Shown piece by piece: positions 36,454 to 44,499 of a stretch of DNA of 64,000 nucleotides. The position numbers were made by a program, and so were the translations under genes. The DNA lies in assembly GCF_002304225.1 (NCBI RefSeq), contig NZ_NSLB01000007.1, positions 92,525-156,524 on the forward strand. The letters are read 5' to 3'. Source of the DNA: Pseudomonas sp. HAR-UPW-AIA-41 (GTDB lineage: Bacteria; Pseudomonadota; Gammaproteobacteria; Pseudomonadales; Pseudomonadaceae). Within the stretch, counting starts at the first letter, position 1. Every line of letters starts with the position of its first letter. Below the pieces are notes generated by a model. The model was not told the origin of the DNA. It searched no databases and worked only from the letters and a program-made list of their open reading frames with translations.

Positions 36454-37134
36454 TTACTTGCGGGAAAAGCGCACCACCAGCTTGTCGCCGGCGGTTTGCA
36501 GAATCTGTACAAGGACCAGCAGCAGGATCACGGTCACGGCCATGACATCCGGCTGGTAGCGCTGGTAGCCGTAGCGCACGGCGAGATCACCGAGGCCGCC
36601 GCCACCGATCAGGCCGCTCATGGCGGTGTAGGAGACCAGGGTGATGGCGGTGACCGTCACTGCTGCGATCAGGCCCGGCAGGGCCTCCGGCAGCAGAGCG
36701 CGGGTGATGATCTGCCAGGTGCTGGCGCCCATGGCCTGCATGGCCTCGAGGATGCCGCGGTCGACCTCGCGCAGGGCGGTTTCCACCAGGCGGGCGAAGA
36801 ACGGCGTGGCCCCGACCACCAGTGGCGGGATGGCGCCGGCCACGCCCAGCGAGGTGCCGGTGATCAGTACGGTCAGCGGAATCATCAGGATCAGCAGGAT
36901 CACGAAAGGCACGGAACGCAGCACGTTGACCAGCAGCGACAGCACGGCATACAGCGCGCGCTGTTCCAGCAACTGACGTGGCCCGGTGAGAAACAGCAGC
37001 ACACCGAGCGGCAGGCCCAGCAGCACGGTAAACAGGGTGGCGCCGCCGAGCATGTTGAGGGTGTCTAGGCCGGCATAACCGATCTCCTGCCAGTCGACGT
37101 TGGGCAGCCAGCTGGCCAGCAGGGACTCGATCAT
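36454..37134 (-). CDS. metI: Methionine ABC transporter, permease
   Basis: 226 aa, five predicted helices. The ABC coupling loop motif is [27 protein letters not shown] (EAA-x3-G-x9-I-x-LP pattern, about residues 135-160). It overlaps metN by 4 bp and precedes metQ. Confidence 0.94.
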   Translation of the reverse strand: MIESLLASWLPNVDWQEIGYAGLDTLNMLGGATLFTVLLGLPLGVLLFLTGPRQLLEQRALYAVLSLLVNVLRSVPFVILLILMIPLTVLITGTSLGVAGAIPPLVVGATPFFARLVETALREVDRGILEAMQAMGASTWQIITRALLPEALPGLIAAVTVTAITLVSYTAMSGLIGGGGLGDLAVRYGYQRYQPDVMAVTVILLLVLVQILQTAGDKLVVRFSRK

Positions 37135-38138
37135 CGCAGCACCTCCAGATGCACGTCGGCCGCCCGGAAGCGGGCCATGGCGGCGTCCAGATCGCCGCCG
37201 GTCAGGGCCAGGGTCAGCTGGCCGTAGGGGGTGTCCTTGATGCGGTCGATGCGCCCGGCCAGGATGCTGTAGTCCACCCCGGTTTCGCGCGCCACGGTGC
37301 CGAGCAGCGGAGCGTAGGTGGCCTCGCCGCGGAAGGTCAGGCGCAGGATGCGGCCCTGTACGTGGGCGAAGTCGTCACGTTGTTCTTCTTCGTCGAGCTG
37401 CTCGTCTTCCTGCACGAAGCGGCGGGTGGTCGGGTGCTGCGGATGCAGAAACACATCAGCCACCGGGCCCTGCTCGACGATCACGCCGCCATCCATTACC
37501 GCCACCTGATCGCAGACGCGGCGGATCACGTCCATCTCGTGGGTGATCAGCACGATGGTCAGGCCCAGCTCGCGGTTGATCTCGGCCAGCAGCTGCAGGA
37601 CCTGACCGGTGGTTTGCGGGTCCAGAGCGCTGGTGGCTTCGTCACACAGCAGGATCTTCGGTTCGGTGGCCAGGGCGCGGGCAATGCCGACGCGTTGCTT
37701 CTGGCCGCCGGACAGTTGCGCCGGGTACTTGTCGGCGTGCTCGGCCAGACCCACGCGTTGCAGCAGCTGGCTGACCCGGCTGGCGATCTCGCTGCTGCCG
37801 AGTTCACCGGCCAGCTGCAGCGGCAGGGCCACGTTGGCGGCCACGGTTTTCGAGGCGAGCAGGTTGAAGTGCTGGAAGATCATCCCGACCTGCTGGCGAA
37901 AGCGCCGCAGGCCCTGGGCGTCGAGGGCGGTGATGTCTTCGCCGTCGATGACGATACGGCCGCCGCTGGGCTCTTCGAGGCGATTGATCAGGCGCAGCAG
38001 GGTACTTTTGCCGGCGCCGGAGTGGCCGATCAGGCCGAACACCTGGCCGGCTTCGATGCGCAGATCACAGGGTTGCAGGGCGGTGATGGTGCGGCCCTGG
38101 ACCGGGTAGGCCTTGTGCACCTGGTGGAATTCGATCAC
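37131..38138 (-). CDS. metN: Methionine ABC transporter, ATP-binding protein
   Basis: 335 aa. Walker A GHSGAGKS (about residue 38), signature LSGGQKQR, Walker [13 protein letters not shown], and the switch His in THEMDVI are intact. A C-terminal NIL domain (about 260-335), which senses methionine and inhibits transport, is present ([19 protein letters not shown]). First gene of the operon. Confidence 0.95.
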   Translation of the reverse strand: MIEFHQVHKAYPVQGRTITALQPCDLRIEAGQVFGLIGHSGAGKSTLLRLINRLEEPSGGRIVIDGEDITALDAQGLRRFRQQVGMIFQHFNLLASKTVAANVALPLQLAGELGSSEIASRVSQLLQRVGLAEHADKYPAQLSGGQKQRVGIARALATEPKILLCDEATSALDPQTTGQVLQLLAEINRELGLTIVLITHEMDVIRRVCDQVAVMDGGVIVEQGPVADVFLHPQHPTTRRFVQEDEQLDEEEQRDDFAHVQGRILRLTFRGEATYAPLLGTVARETGVDYSILAGRIDRIKDTPYGQLTLALTGGDLDAAMARFRAADVHLEVLR

Positions 38139-38335
38139 GGATCAACCTTTTGGGTCTGGGTTTCAGGTGCCGGCGGGATTGGCCGGAACCCACTGCGCGC
38201 AGGCAGTACTCGCGCCGGTTGGGCGCGGGCGGCAGTGTACCTGCGGGGCTTTAGGTCGGAAAAAACTTTGTGGCTCTATGGTTATAACCAAAGGCCGGGA
38301 TCCTGACCGCCTGCTCCAGTTTAGCTGCAGAAAGC
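38139..38335 (-). promoter_or_regulatory. metNIQ upstream region with a 12-bp perfect palindrome
   Basis: This 197-bp region upstream of metN contains TGGTTATAACCA (38279-38290), a perfect palindrome placed 141 bp upstream of the metN start. It could be an operator or overlap a -10 box. I see no SAM riboswitch structure. The regulator is unknown. Confidence 0.4.
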
Positions 38336-38362
38336 ACAAGACCGGGCATGACCCGGTCTTGT
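38336..38362 (-). terminator. Terminator after the Ala/Gln-rich protein gene
   Basis: Perfect 11-bp stem ACAAGACCGGG/CCCGGTCTTGT (38336-38346 with 38352-38362) has a 5-nt loop. On the minus strand it is followed by GCTTTCTGC, a modest U tract. It lies 17 bp after the stop at 38380. Confidence 0.65.
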
Positions 38363-38379
38363 GTCTGGCGGGATGGGCG

Positions 38380-39249
38380 TCAGGACTTGGGTTGCGGGCT
38401 CAGCTGCAGGTTAGGCTCCTGATCCGCCGCCAGTTGCTGACTGATCTGCAGCTTGAACGCCGGATCGAGCTTTTTCACCCGGGCCGACAGCAGGGCGGCG
38501 ACGAAGGGGTAATCCTTGGCTTCGCGCACCTGGACCTGCACTGCGCAGCGGAAGGTCACCACGTCGGCGGCAGCCTTGTCCATCAGGGCTCGCAGGGCGT
38601 CGCGGTCCTGGGTGTCGAGCATCGGCAGGGCAATCCGGCTCTGGCTGGCCCTGGGATCGATCAGCTGGGCCTGCGGCTTGGCCGCCGCTTTGGCGGCAGC
38701 CTCCGCAGCCAGTCGCTGCTGCTCGGCTTTGGCCTGAGCGGCCTTGGCAGCGGCTGCCTGGCGCTGGGCTGCCAGTTGCTGCTGGCGTGCCTGTTCGGCG
38801 CGAGCGGCGGCAGCCTTCTGCTCGGCGGCCTGACGCTCAGCCGCGAGCTGGGCAGCCTGCTTGGCCTTGGCCTGCTCGATGGACTGTTGCAGGGCGGCAG
38901 TCTTGGGGTTGTTCGGCAACAGGCGCTGGGCCTGCTGAGCGGCCTGCTGGGCGGCGGCCAGATCACCCTGGCGGGCGGCCTGTTCGCCCTGCTTCAGGTA
39001 GCCGTCGCTGAGCTGGCGCTGCGCCTGCTCCAGTCGGGTGTCGCCGGCCAGGCGCTGCTTGAGGGCGTTGAGCTGGCTTTCCGCCTGACTCATCTGGCCC
39101 TGGGCCAGGCTCTGTTCCAGCTGCTTGAGCGCCTGCACATCGGGGTCGACCGGCAGGTTGGCTTCCCGGTAGTCGTCGGCATGAACGCTGGCGGCACTCA
39201 GCAGGCTGGCGAGTGCGAATGAGAAAAGGTGAAGGCGCGTCGACTGCAT
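38380..39249 (-). CDS. Ala/Gln-rich periplasmic coiled-coil protein, unknown function
   Basis: 289 aa from ATG 39249. A signal peptide ends at about residue 24 (SAASVHA). Residues about 30-190 are a long, highly charged Ala/Gln/Lys helix with many heptad-like AAQ and KAK repeats (QQAAQQAQRLLPNN, AAAKAAQAKAEQ). A short C-terminal domain (about 200-289) has RCAVQVQVREAKDYPFVAALLSARV. Low-complexity helices of this kind occur in TolA-like and peptidoglycan-spanning proteins. It lies between the metNIQ and znu operons; no function is known. Confidence 0.75.
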   Translation of the reverse strand: MQSTRLHLFSFALASLLSAASVHADDYREANLPVDPDVQALKQLEQSLAQGQMSQAESQLNALKQRLAGDTRLEQAQRQLSDGYLKQGEQAARQGDLAAAQQAAQQAQRLLPNNPKTAALQQSIEQAKAKQAAQLAAERQAAEQKAAAARAEQARQQQLAAQRQAAAAKAAQAKAEQQRLAAEAAAKAAAKPQAQLIDPRASQSRIALPMLDTQDRDALRALMDKAAADVVTFRCAVQVQVREAKDYPFVAALLSARVKKLDPAFKLQISQQLAADQEPNLQLSPQPKS

Positions 39250-39350
39250 GAAAGAGCGAACCTGTGAGAGGGGGCGAAAAGAATCGATCAGCGTTGAATG
39301 GCCGGCGTTGTCGAAACAATCTGCCGGCATCATTCACGAATTTCCGAATC

Positions 39351-40139
39351 TTACCCTTTTCGCCTTGGCAGGAGAAAGCTGAGCAGGAACAGCGCCGCCG
39401 CACAGACTACGATTGAGGGGCCGGCTGGGGTGTCCTTGAACCAGGACAGCGTCAGCCCGCCACACACCGCCAGCAGGCCGAGGACACTGGCACCGCCGGC
39501 CATCTGTTCCGGGGTACGCGCATGGCGCTGCGCCGCGGCAGCCGGAATGATCAGCAGCGAGGTGATCAGCAGTACGCCGACGATCTTCATGGCCACGGCG
39601 ATAACCACGGCGATCAAAAGCATCAGACCAAGCCGGATGGCGGCCACCGGCAGGCCTTCGACCCGTGCCAGTTCCTCATGCACGGTGATGGCCAGCAGCG
39701 GTCGCCAGAGCAGAGTGAGGGCCACCAGTACGGCGGCGCTGCCGGCGAGAATCCAGTACAGGTCGCTGCGGCTGACCGCCAGCAGGTCGCCGAACAGGTA
39801 GCTCATCAGGTCGATGCGCACTTCCGGCATGAAGCTCAGGGTCACCAGGCCGAGGGACAGCGAGCTGTGCGCGAGGATGCCCAGCAGCGTGTCGGAGGCC
39901 AGTGGCTGGCGCTGTTGCAGGGTCACCAGCAGCACGGCCAGCAGCACGCAGCCGAGGGTGACCGCCAGGGTCGGGCTGATATCCAGCAGCAGGCCGAGGG
40001 CCACGCCGAGCAGCGCCGAGTGCGACAGAGTATCGCCGAAGTAGGCCATGCGCCGCCAGACCACGAAGGAGCCGAGGGGGCCGGCGACCAGCGCCAGGGC
40101 CAGGCCGGCGAGCAGGGCGTGGAGCAGAAAATCAGGCAT
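39351..40139 (-). CDS. znuB: Zinc ABC transporter, permease ZnuB
   Basis: 262 aa, eight or nine predicted helices of the ABC-3 family. The sequence GPLGSFVVWRRMAYFGDTLSHSALLGVAL is the family entry motif, with GDLLAVS and AMKIVGVLLITSLLIIPAA later. The preceding znuC ends 2 bp before it, so the two are coupled. Confidence 0.94.
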   Translation of the reverse strand: MPDFLLHALLAGLALALVAGPLGSFVVWRRMAYFGDTLSHSALLGVALGLLLDISPTLAVTLGCVLLAVLLVTLQQRQPLASDTLLGILAHSSLSLGLVTLSFMPEVRIDLMSYLFGDLLAVSRSDLYWILAGSAAVLVALTLLWRPLLAITVHEELARVEGLPVAAIRLGLMLLIAVVIAVAMKIVGVLLITSLLIIPAAAAQRHARTPEQMAGGASVLGLLAVCGGLTLSWFKDTPAGPSIVVCAAALFLLSFLLPRRKG

Positions 40140-40141
40140 GG

Positions 40142-40933
40142 TCAGTGTTTGCAGTTCGGGCCGTGGACATGCGCCGGGCCGTGGATGGTCAGCCCGGCGG
40201 GGCTGATCACCGCGCCGTGCAGGTCGTGGCTGTGGTCGTGATGGTGGTGGTAGATCGCCAGGCTCTGGGCATCCTGACCGAACAGCTCGACGAAGGCCGG
40301 ATCACCACTGACCTGCTCGGGATGCCCGGAGCAGCAGACATGGCGGTTCAGGCACACCACCTGGTCGGTGGTGCTCATCACCAGATGCAGGTCGTGGGAG
40401 ACCATCAGCACGCCGCAGCCATGCCGGTCGCGCAACTCGGTGATCAGGCGATAGAGCTCGGCCTGCCCCGCGACATCGACACCCTGCACGGGCTCGTCCA
40501 GTACCAGCAGTTCCGGCTCGCGCAACAGGGCGCGGGCCAGCAGCACGCGCTGCAGTTCGCCGCCGGAGATGTTCTGCAGCGGACTGTCGATGACCTGTTC
40601 GGCACCGACTTCGGCCAGCGCCGTCAGTGCTGCGGCGCGGTCGACGCCGGGAACCAGGCGGAGGAAGCGCAGCACCGACAGCGGCAGGGTCGGATCGACC
40701 GTCAGCTTCTGCGGCATGTAGCCGATGCGCAACTTCGGCTTGCGCCACACCGAGCCACTGTCGGGCTTGAGCAGGCCGAGCACGACACGCACCAAGGTGG
40801 TCTTGCCGGCACCGTTGGGGCCGATCAGGGTGACGATTTCCCCGGCATTCACGGCCAGTTGCACGTTCTCCAGCACGCTTTCCTGACGAAAGCCGACGCT
40901 GACCTGCTGCAGGCGAATCAGTGGCTCGCTCAT
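40142..40933 (-). CDS. znuC: Zinc ABC transporter, ATP-binding protein ZnuC
   Basis: 263 aa from ATG 40933; upstream in-frame sequence belongs to zur. Walker [10 protein letters not shown] (about residue 39), signature SGGELQR, Walker [13 protein letters not shown] and the switch His MVSHDLHLV are present. A His-rich C-terminus (HHHHDHSHD, then HVHGPNCKH) probably binds zinc. It overlaps zur by 4 bp. Confidence 0.95.
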   Translation of the reverse strand: MSEPLIRLQQVSVGFRQESVLENVQLAVNAGEIVTLIGPNGAGKTTLVRVVLGLLKPDSGSVWRKPKLRIGYMPQKLTVDPTLPLSVLRFLRLVPGVDRAAALTALAEVGAEQVIDSPLQNISGGELQRVLLARALLREPELLVLDEPVQGVDVAGQAELYRLITELRDRHGCGVLMVSHDLHLVMSTTDQVVCLNRHVCCSGHPEQVSGDPAFVELFGQDAQSLAIYHHHHDHSHDLHGAVISPAGLTIHGPAHVHGPNCKH

Positions 40934-41430
40934 GCCGTCCCCCGGCACTGGGCGCACAGGCCGAGCACTTCCACGGTCTGTGATTCCACGATGAAACCGA
41001 GGCTGTTGGCGCTGGCCTGAACTGCGGCATCGATGGCGCTGTGCTCCAGTTCCACGGCGGCATGGCACTGGCGGCAGATGAGGAACTGGCCCTGATGGAC
41101 TTCGCCGGGATGGTTGCAGCCGATGAAGGCGTTGAGCGAGGCAATGCGGTGCACCAGACCCTGCTCGAGGAGGAAGTCCAGAGCCCGGTAGACCGTCGGC
41201 GGCGCGGCCTTGCGGCCATCCTCCTCGCTCAGCACGGCGAGGATGTCGTAGGCCCCCAGCGGCTTGTGGCTCTGCCAGACCAGCTCCAGCACGCGCTTGC
41301 GCAGGGCTGTCAGGCGGACTCCCTGAGCCAGGCACAGGCTTTCCGCGGTGCCCAGCGCCTGACTGACGCAGTGCGAGTGATCGTGCGGACGGCAGGCCAG
41401 CGGCGCCTTGCCGGTAAAGGGTTTGAGCAT
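40930..41430 (-). CDS. zur: Zinc uptake regulator Zur
   Basis: Fur-family repressor, 166 aa. An N-terminal winged helix (about residues 20-85) is followed by a dimerisation domain. Two CXXC structural zinc sites are seen (CRQC and CAQC), and His residues for the sensory site occur in GCNHPGEVH. It is the first gene of zur-znuC-znuB, divergent from znuA. Autoregulation from the shared intergenic region is expected. Confidence 0.93.
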   Translation of the reverse strand: MLKPFTGKAPLACRPHDHSHCVSQALGTAESLCLAQGVRLTALRKRVLELVWQSHKPLGAYDILAVLSEEDGRKAAPPTVYRALDFLLEQGLVHRIASLNAFIGCNHPGEVHQGQFLICRQCHAAVELEHSAIDAAVQASANSLGFIVESQTVEVLGLCAQCRGTA

Positions 41431-41474
41431 GGGGATTCTCTCGGCGCGGTGTGCGGCGCGGGACGAAACTGTGA

Positions 41475-41498
41475 CAGAACGTTATTATATTACTTTCC
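41475..41498. promoter_or_regulatory. Zur box between zur and znuA
   Basis: GTTATTATATTAC (41481-41493) lies in the 92-bp znuA/zur gap, with flanking GAAC and TTTCCG. It is an imperfect palindrome resembling the Zur consensus GTTATAATATAAC. With zinc bound, Zur would repress both directions from this site. Confidence 0.75.
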
Positions 41499-41522
41499 GT
41501 TCAAGCCGTGGTTTCTCCCGTG

Positions 41523-42458
41523 ATGCGTTCCGTTGTGCTCCTGCTGGCGCTGTGCAGCAGCCTTGCTTTTCCCCAGTTGGCCCGTGCCGAGGTTCAGCTG
41601 CTGGCCAGTATCAAACCCCTGCAGCTGATTGCCGCCGCGGTGCAGGATGGCGTTGGTCAGCCTGCCGTGCTGTTGCCGCCGGGGGCTTCGCCGCACCGCT
41701 TTGCTCTGCGTCCGTCGGACATTCGCCGGCTGCGTGAGGCCAGCCTGTTCTACTGGGTCGGGCCGGATCTGGAGGGCTTTCTGAGCAAGCCACTGGCTGC
41801 GCGCGAAGGGCAGAGTGTGGCGCTGCAGAGCCTGCCGGGACTGACCCTGCGCCACTTTGGTGAAAGTGCCGAGGAGCATGCCGGTCACGCCGATGAGCAT
41901 GAGCATTCATCCGAGCATGACCACGATCATCGTCCCGGCAGCATTGATGTACACCTGTGGCTGCTGTCGGCCAATGCCCGCCTGATAGCGGCTCGCATGG
42001 CGGCTGACCTGGCTGCTATCGACCCGGCCAATGCCTCCCGTTACCAGGCCAACCTGACTGCGTTCGAGGTGCGTTTGAAGCAGCTTGATCAGCGCCTGCA
42101 AAAGCGTCTGGCGCCGTTGGCCGGCAAGCCGTTCTTCGTCTTCCACGAAACCTACGACTATTTCGAGCAGGCCTACGGGCTGCGTCATGCCGGCGTTTTC
42201 AGCCTGGGTAGCGAGGTGCAGCCGGGCGCGCGGCATGTGGCGGCGATGCGTGAACAGCTCAAGGCGGCCGGCCCGAGTTGCGTGTTCAGCGAGCCGCCGC
42301 TGCAGCCACGTCTGGCGCAGACCCTCAGCGAAGGCCTGCCGGTCCAGCTGGCGGAGCTGGATGCACTGGGCAGTGAGGTAGCGCTGGGGCCGCAGGGTTA
42401 CGAGCAGTTGCTCGAAGGCCTGGCCGAGACGCTGGCCGGGTGTCTGCAAGGCGACTGA
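41523..42458 (+). CDS. znuA: Zinc ABC transporter, substrate-binding protein ZnuA
   Basis: 311 aa from ATG 41523; a GTG at 41508 would add five residues before the signal sequence. Signal peptide to about residue 23. The cluster A-I zinc ligands are His in GASPHRF, His in DVHLWL and His in FHETYDYF. A His/Glu/Asp-rich loop (HAGHADEHEHSSEHDHDH, about residues 122-139) is typical of ZnuA. The gene faces zur-znuCB across the Zur box. Confidence 0.93.
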   Translation: MRSVVLLLALCSSLAFPQLARAEVQLLASIKPLQLIAAAVQDGVGQPAVLLPPGASPHRFALRPSDIRRLREASLFYWVGPDLEGFLSKPLAAREGQSVALQSLPGLTLRHFGESAEEHAGHADEHEHSSEHDHDHRPGSIDVHLWLLSANARLIAARMAADLAAIDPANASRYQANLTAFEVRLKQLDQRLQKRLAPLAGKPFFVFHETYDYFEQAYGLRHAGVFSLGSEVQPGARHVAAMREQLKAAGPSCVFSEPPLQPRLAQTLSEGLPVQLAELDALGSEVALGPQGYEQLLEGLAETLAGCLQGD

Positions 42459-42467
42459 GGGCGCGTG

Positions 42468-42797
42468 ATGACGGGCAAGGGATGGCTCAAAGGCTTCGCC
42501 GTGCTGGGGCTCTGCTCCGCCACGGCGTTGCTGGGGTATGGGCTGGCGCGTTGGCAGAGTGGTGCGCTGGATGTGCTGTGTGCTGGTAATTTCGAGGACT
42601 ACCGCACGCGCATAGCACTCACCGACGCGCGCGGCGTGCACATTCCCGCCGATACCCTGCTGCGGGTGCGCTTCTGCGAGTACAACGCTCAGGCACGTCT
42701 GGAAGTACTGATCGACAAGGCCGAGTTTCCCGAGCTGCAGCCCGCGCCTGAAGCGGTTGGGGCACGCTGGCATTACGGCGTGCAGCCTGCGCCCTGA
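42468..42797 (+). CDS. Small single-pass membrane protein, unknown function
   Basis: 109 aa from ATG 42468, preceded by GAGGG at good spacing (GTG 42465 is too close). A hydrophobic helix (about residues 7-26) precedes a short periplasmic domain with a Cys pair (VLCAGNFEDY and RFCEYNAQ). The gene is 9 bp after znuA and may be in its operon and under Zur, but I recognise no family. Confidence 0.65.
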   Translation: MTGKGWLKGFAVLGLCSATALLGYGLARWQSGALDVLCAGNFEDYRTRIALTDARGVHIPADTLLRVRFCEYNAQARLEVLIDKAEFPELQPAPEAVGARWHYGVQPAP

Positions 42798-42890
42798 GGC
42801 CTGAAAAAACTGCTCATAGATTGTCGCTGGCCAGCGTTTTCACCTGCGCTGATCATGTGCTCCACGTTAAACATCGTCGGAGTACAGAGC

Positions 42891-43184
42891 ATGCGGACTA
42901 TTCCATCTTTCATGGCCTTCGCCGCCGGTGCAGGACTGCTGCTGACCCTGAGCGGCTGCGATCAAGTGGAGCAATCGGCGCAGCAACTGCTTGAGCAAAC
43001 CGAGGAAGTCGCCAAGGAAAAGGCCCGTGAAGTCGTGAGCGAAACCGTCGATCAGCTCAACCAGAGCGTCGATGAGGCTCAGCAGTCGGCCAATGAGTTG
43101 CTCAAACCGGAAACACCACCGGCCCCTGAAGCGCCCGCCAAGGACGAACCGCCCCTGCCCCCGGCCGGGCAGATGGAGAGCTGA
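42891..43184 (+). CDS. Small lipoprotein with amphipathic coiled-coil helix
   Basis: 97 aa from ATG 42891, where GGAG stands just upstream. A lipobox (LLTLSGCD) predicts acylation at about residue 23. A charged helix follows (VEQSAQQLLEQTEEVAKEKAREVVSE, about residues 26-65) and then a Pro-rich tail (PETPPAPEAPAKDEPPLPPA). The pattern is reminiscent of outer-membrane lipoproteins that form helical bundles. Function unknown. Convergent with thrB, stop to stop. Confidence 0.72.
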   Translation: MRTIPSFMAFAAGAGLLLTLSGCDQVEQSAQQLLEQTEEVAKEKAREVVSETVDQLNQSVDEAQQSANELLKPETPPAPEAPAKDEPPLPPAGQMES

Positions 43185-44138
43185 TTACAGCGCCAGTGGC
43201 AGTGACGGCGCAGGCTGTTCGCGGCGCAGCTGCAGGCGCTGCTGGAATTCGGCCGGAGGTTTGATCTGCACCCCAGGCTGCGCCGGCTGGCTGGCGGCGA
43301 TCAACCGCGACAGCCAGAAACGCAGACAGGCCACGCGCAGCATCAGCGGCCAGGCACTGGCCTCGGCGCGGGTAAACGGCCGCAGCGCCGCATAGGCGCC
43401 CAGCAGGGCCTGGGTCAGGTGCGGGTCGAGGCCGTCCTGTTCATCCAGACACCAGTCGTTCAGGGCAATCGCCAGGTCGTAGAGCATCGGGCCGGAACAG
43501 GCGTTGTAGAAGTCGATCACCCCGGACAGGTGATTGCCATCGAACAGCGCGTTGTCGCGGAACAGATCCGCGTGCAGGTTGGCGCGTGGCAGCTGCGGCA
43601 GGTGAGCGCTCAGCTCGCGGGCATCCTCCAGAGCCAGACGCAGCAGCTGCAGAGCGTCGCCCTCCAGCTGCATGGCCTGCAGCGGGCCTTCTTCCAGCAT
43701 CCATGCCAGGCCACGATCACTGGCCCGCTCCAGGGGTTCGCGCTGGGTCGTGGTGTGCAGGCGCGCCAGCCAGCGGCCGATCTCAGCGCAGTGCTGGGCG
43801 TTGGGCTGCAGCACGTGTTTGCCGGGCAGGCGCGGCTGCAGCAGGGCCGGCTTATCCGCCAGCTGGCGCAGGGTTTCCCCCTGCGTGGTGGCGATGGCGA
43901 AGGGAACCGGCAGCTGCGCCTGATGCAGGCGTTCAAGCAGTTGCAGGAAGAACGGCAGGTCGGCCAGCGGGCCGCGCTCGATCAGGGTCAGGACGAACTC
44001 GCCCTGCTCCAGGCTGATGAAGTAGTTGCTGTTCTCCACGCCGGCGGCGATGCCCTGGAAATCCAGCAGGCGTCCCAGCCCGTAGGGGGCGAGGAACGCC
44101 TCCAGCTCGGCGCGCTCAAGCGGGGTGAACACCGACAT
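43185..44138 (-). CDS. thrB: Homoserine kinase (ThrB, choline-kinase fold)
   Basis: ATP-dependent phosphorylation of homoserine in threonine synthesis. 317 aa of the aminoglycoside-phosphotransferase fold, not the GHMP type of E. coli. The catalytic loop is NLHADLFRDN (about residue 190) and the metal-binding Asp is in GVIDFYN. GVENSNYF resembles the P-loop region. Located 6 bp downstream of a DUF2782 gene, the standard pseudomonad pairing. Confidence 0.93.
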   Translation of the reverse strand: MSVFTPLERAELEAFLAPYGLGRLLDFQGIAAGVENSNYFISLEQGEFVLTLIERGPLADLPFFLQLLERLHQAQLPVPFAIATTQGETLRQLADKPALLQPRLPGKHVLQPNAQHCAEIGRWLARLHTTTQREPLERASDRGLAWMLEEGPLQAMQLEGDALQLLRLALEDARELSAHLPQLPRANLHADLFRDNALFDGNHLSGVIDFYNACSGPMLYDLAIALNDWCLDEQDGLDPHLTQALLGAYAALRPFTRAEASAWPLMLRVACLRFWLSRLIAASQPAQPGVQIKPPAEFQQRLQLRREQPAPSLPLAL

Positions 44139-44144
44139 GGCCGT

Positions 44145-44426
44145 TTACCAGCTGTAGATTTCCCAGGAAGGAATCAGCATGTCCGGCTTGTCCGAGCGCA
44201 TCCAGTGTTCGGCGCCATCGGCACGCACCAGGAAGTACGGTTTGCCGACCTTGGGCACGACCTTGATGGCATAGAGGAAACCGTTCACCCGGTATTCCTG
44301 GATGGTCTTGTCGCCTTCCTGGCGGATGGTCACATCCGGCTCTGCGCTGGGCGCATCCTCGGCCAGCAGGGGCAGTGGGCTGAGGGCCAGCAGGCTGGCG
44401 AGCATCAGGCGGGGAAGTGTGCGCAT
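44145..44426 (-). CDS. DUF2782 periplasmic protein
   Basis: 93 aa from ATG 44426, with signal peptide to about residue 22 (LPLLAED). The mature part carries the family sequence: DVTIRQEGDKTIQEYRVNGF, LYAIKVVPKVGKPYFLVRADG, and the Trp-rich WEIYSW end. It lies immediately upstream of thrB and divergent from polA. Function unknown. Confidence 0.85.
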   Translation of the reverse strand: MRTLPRLMLASLLALSPLPLLAEDAPSAEPDVTIRQEGDKTIQEYRVNGFLYAIKVVPKVGKPYFLVRADGAEHWMRSDKPDMLIPSWEIYSW

Positions 44427-44499
44427 GGTAACCTTGTCCCTTTCTCTGGTTGGTGGGTTCATTCTAGCGCCCGCCCCTGGCAAAAGGTTGATTCCGAGC

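Noticed and set aside
38139..38335. SAM riboswitch before metNIQ
   Set aside because: I searched for a multi-branched SAM-aptamer pattern and terminator/anti-terminator pair and saw neither. Only a short palindrome is present, and S-box riboswitches are rare in pseudomonads.
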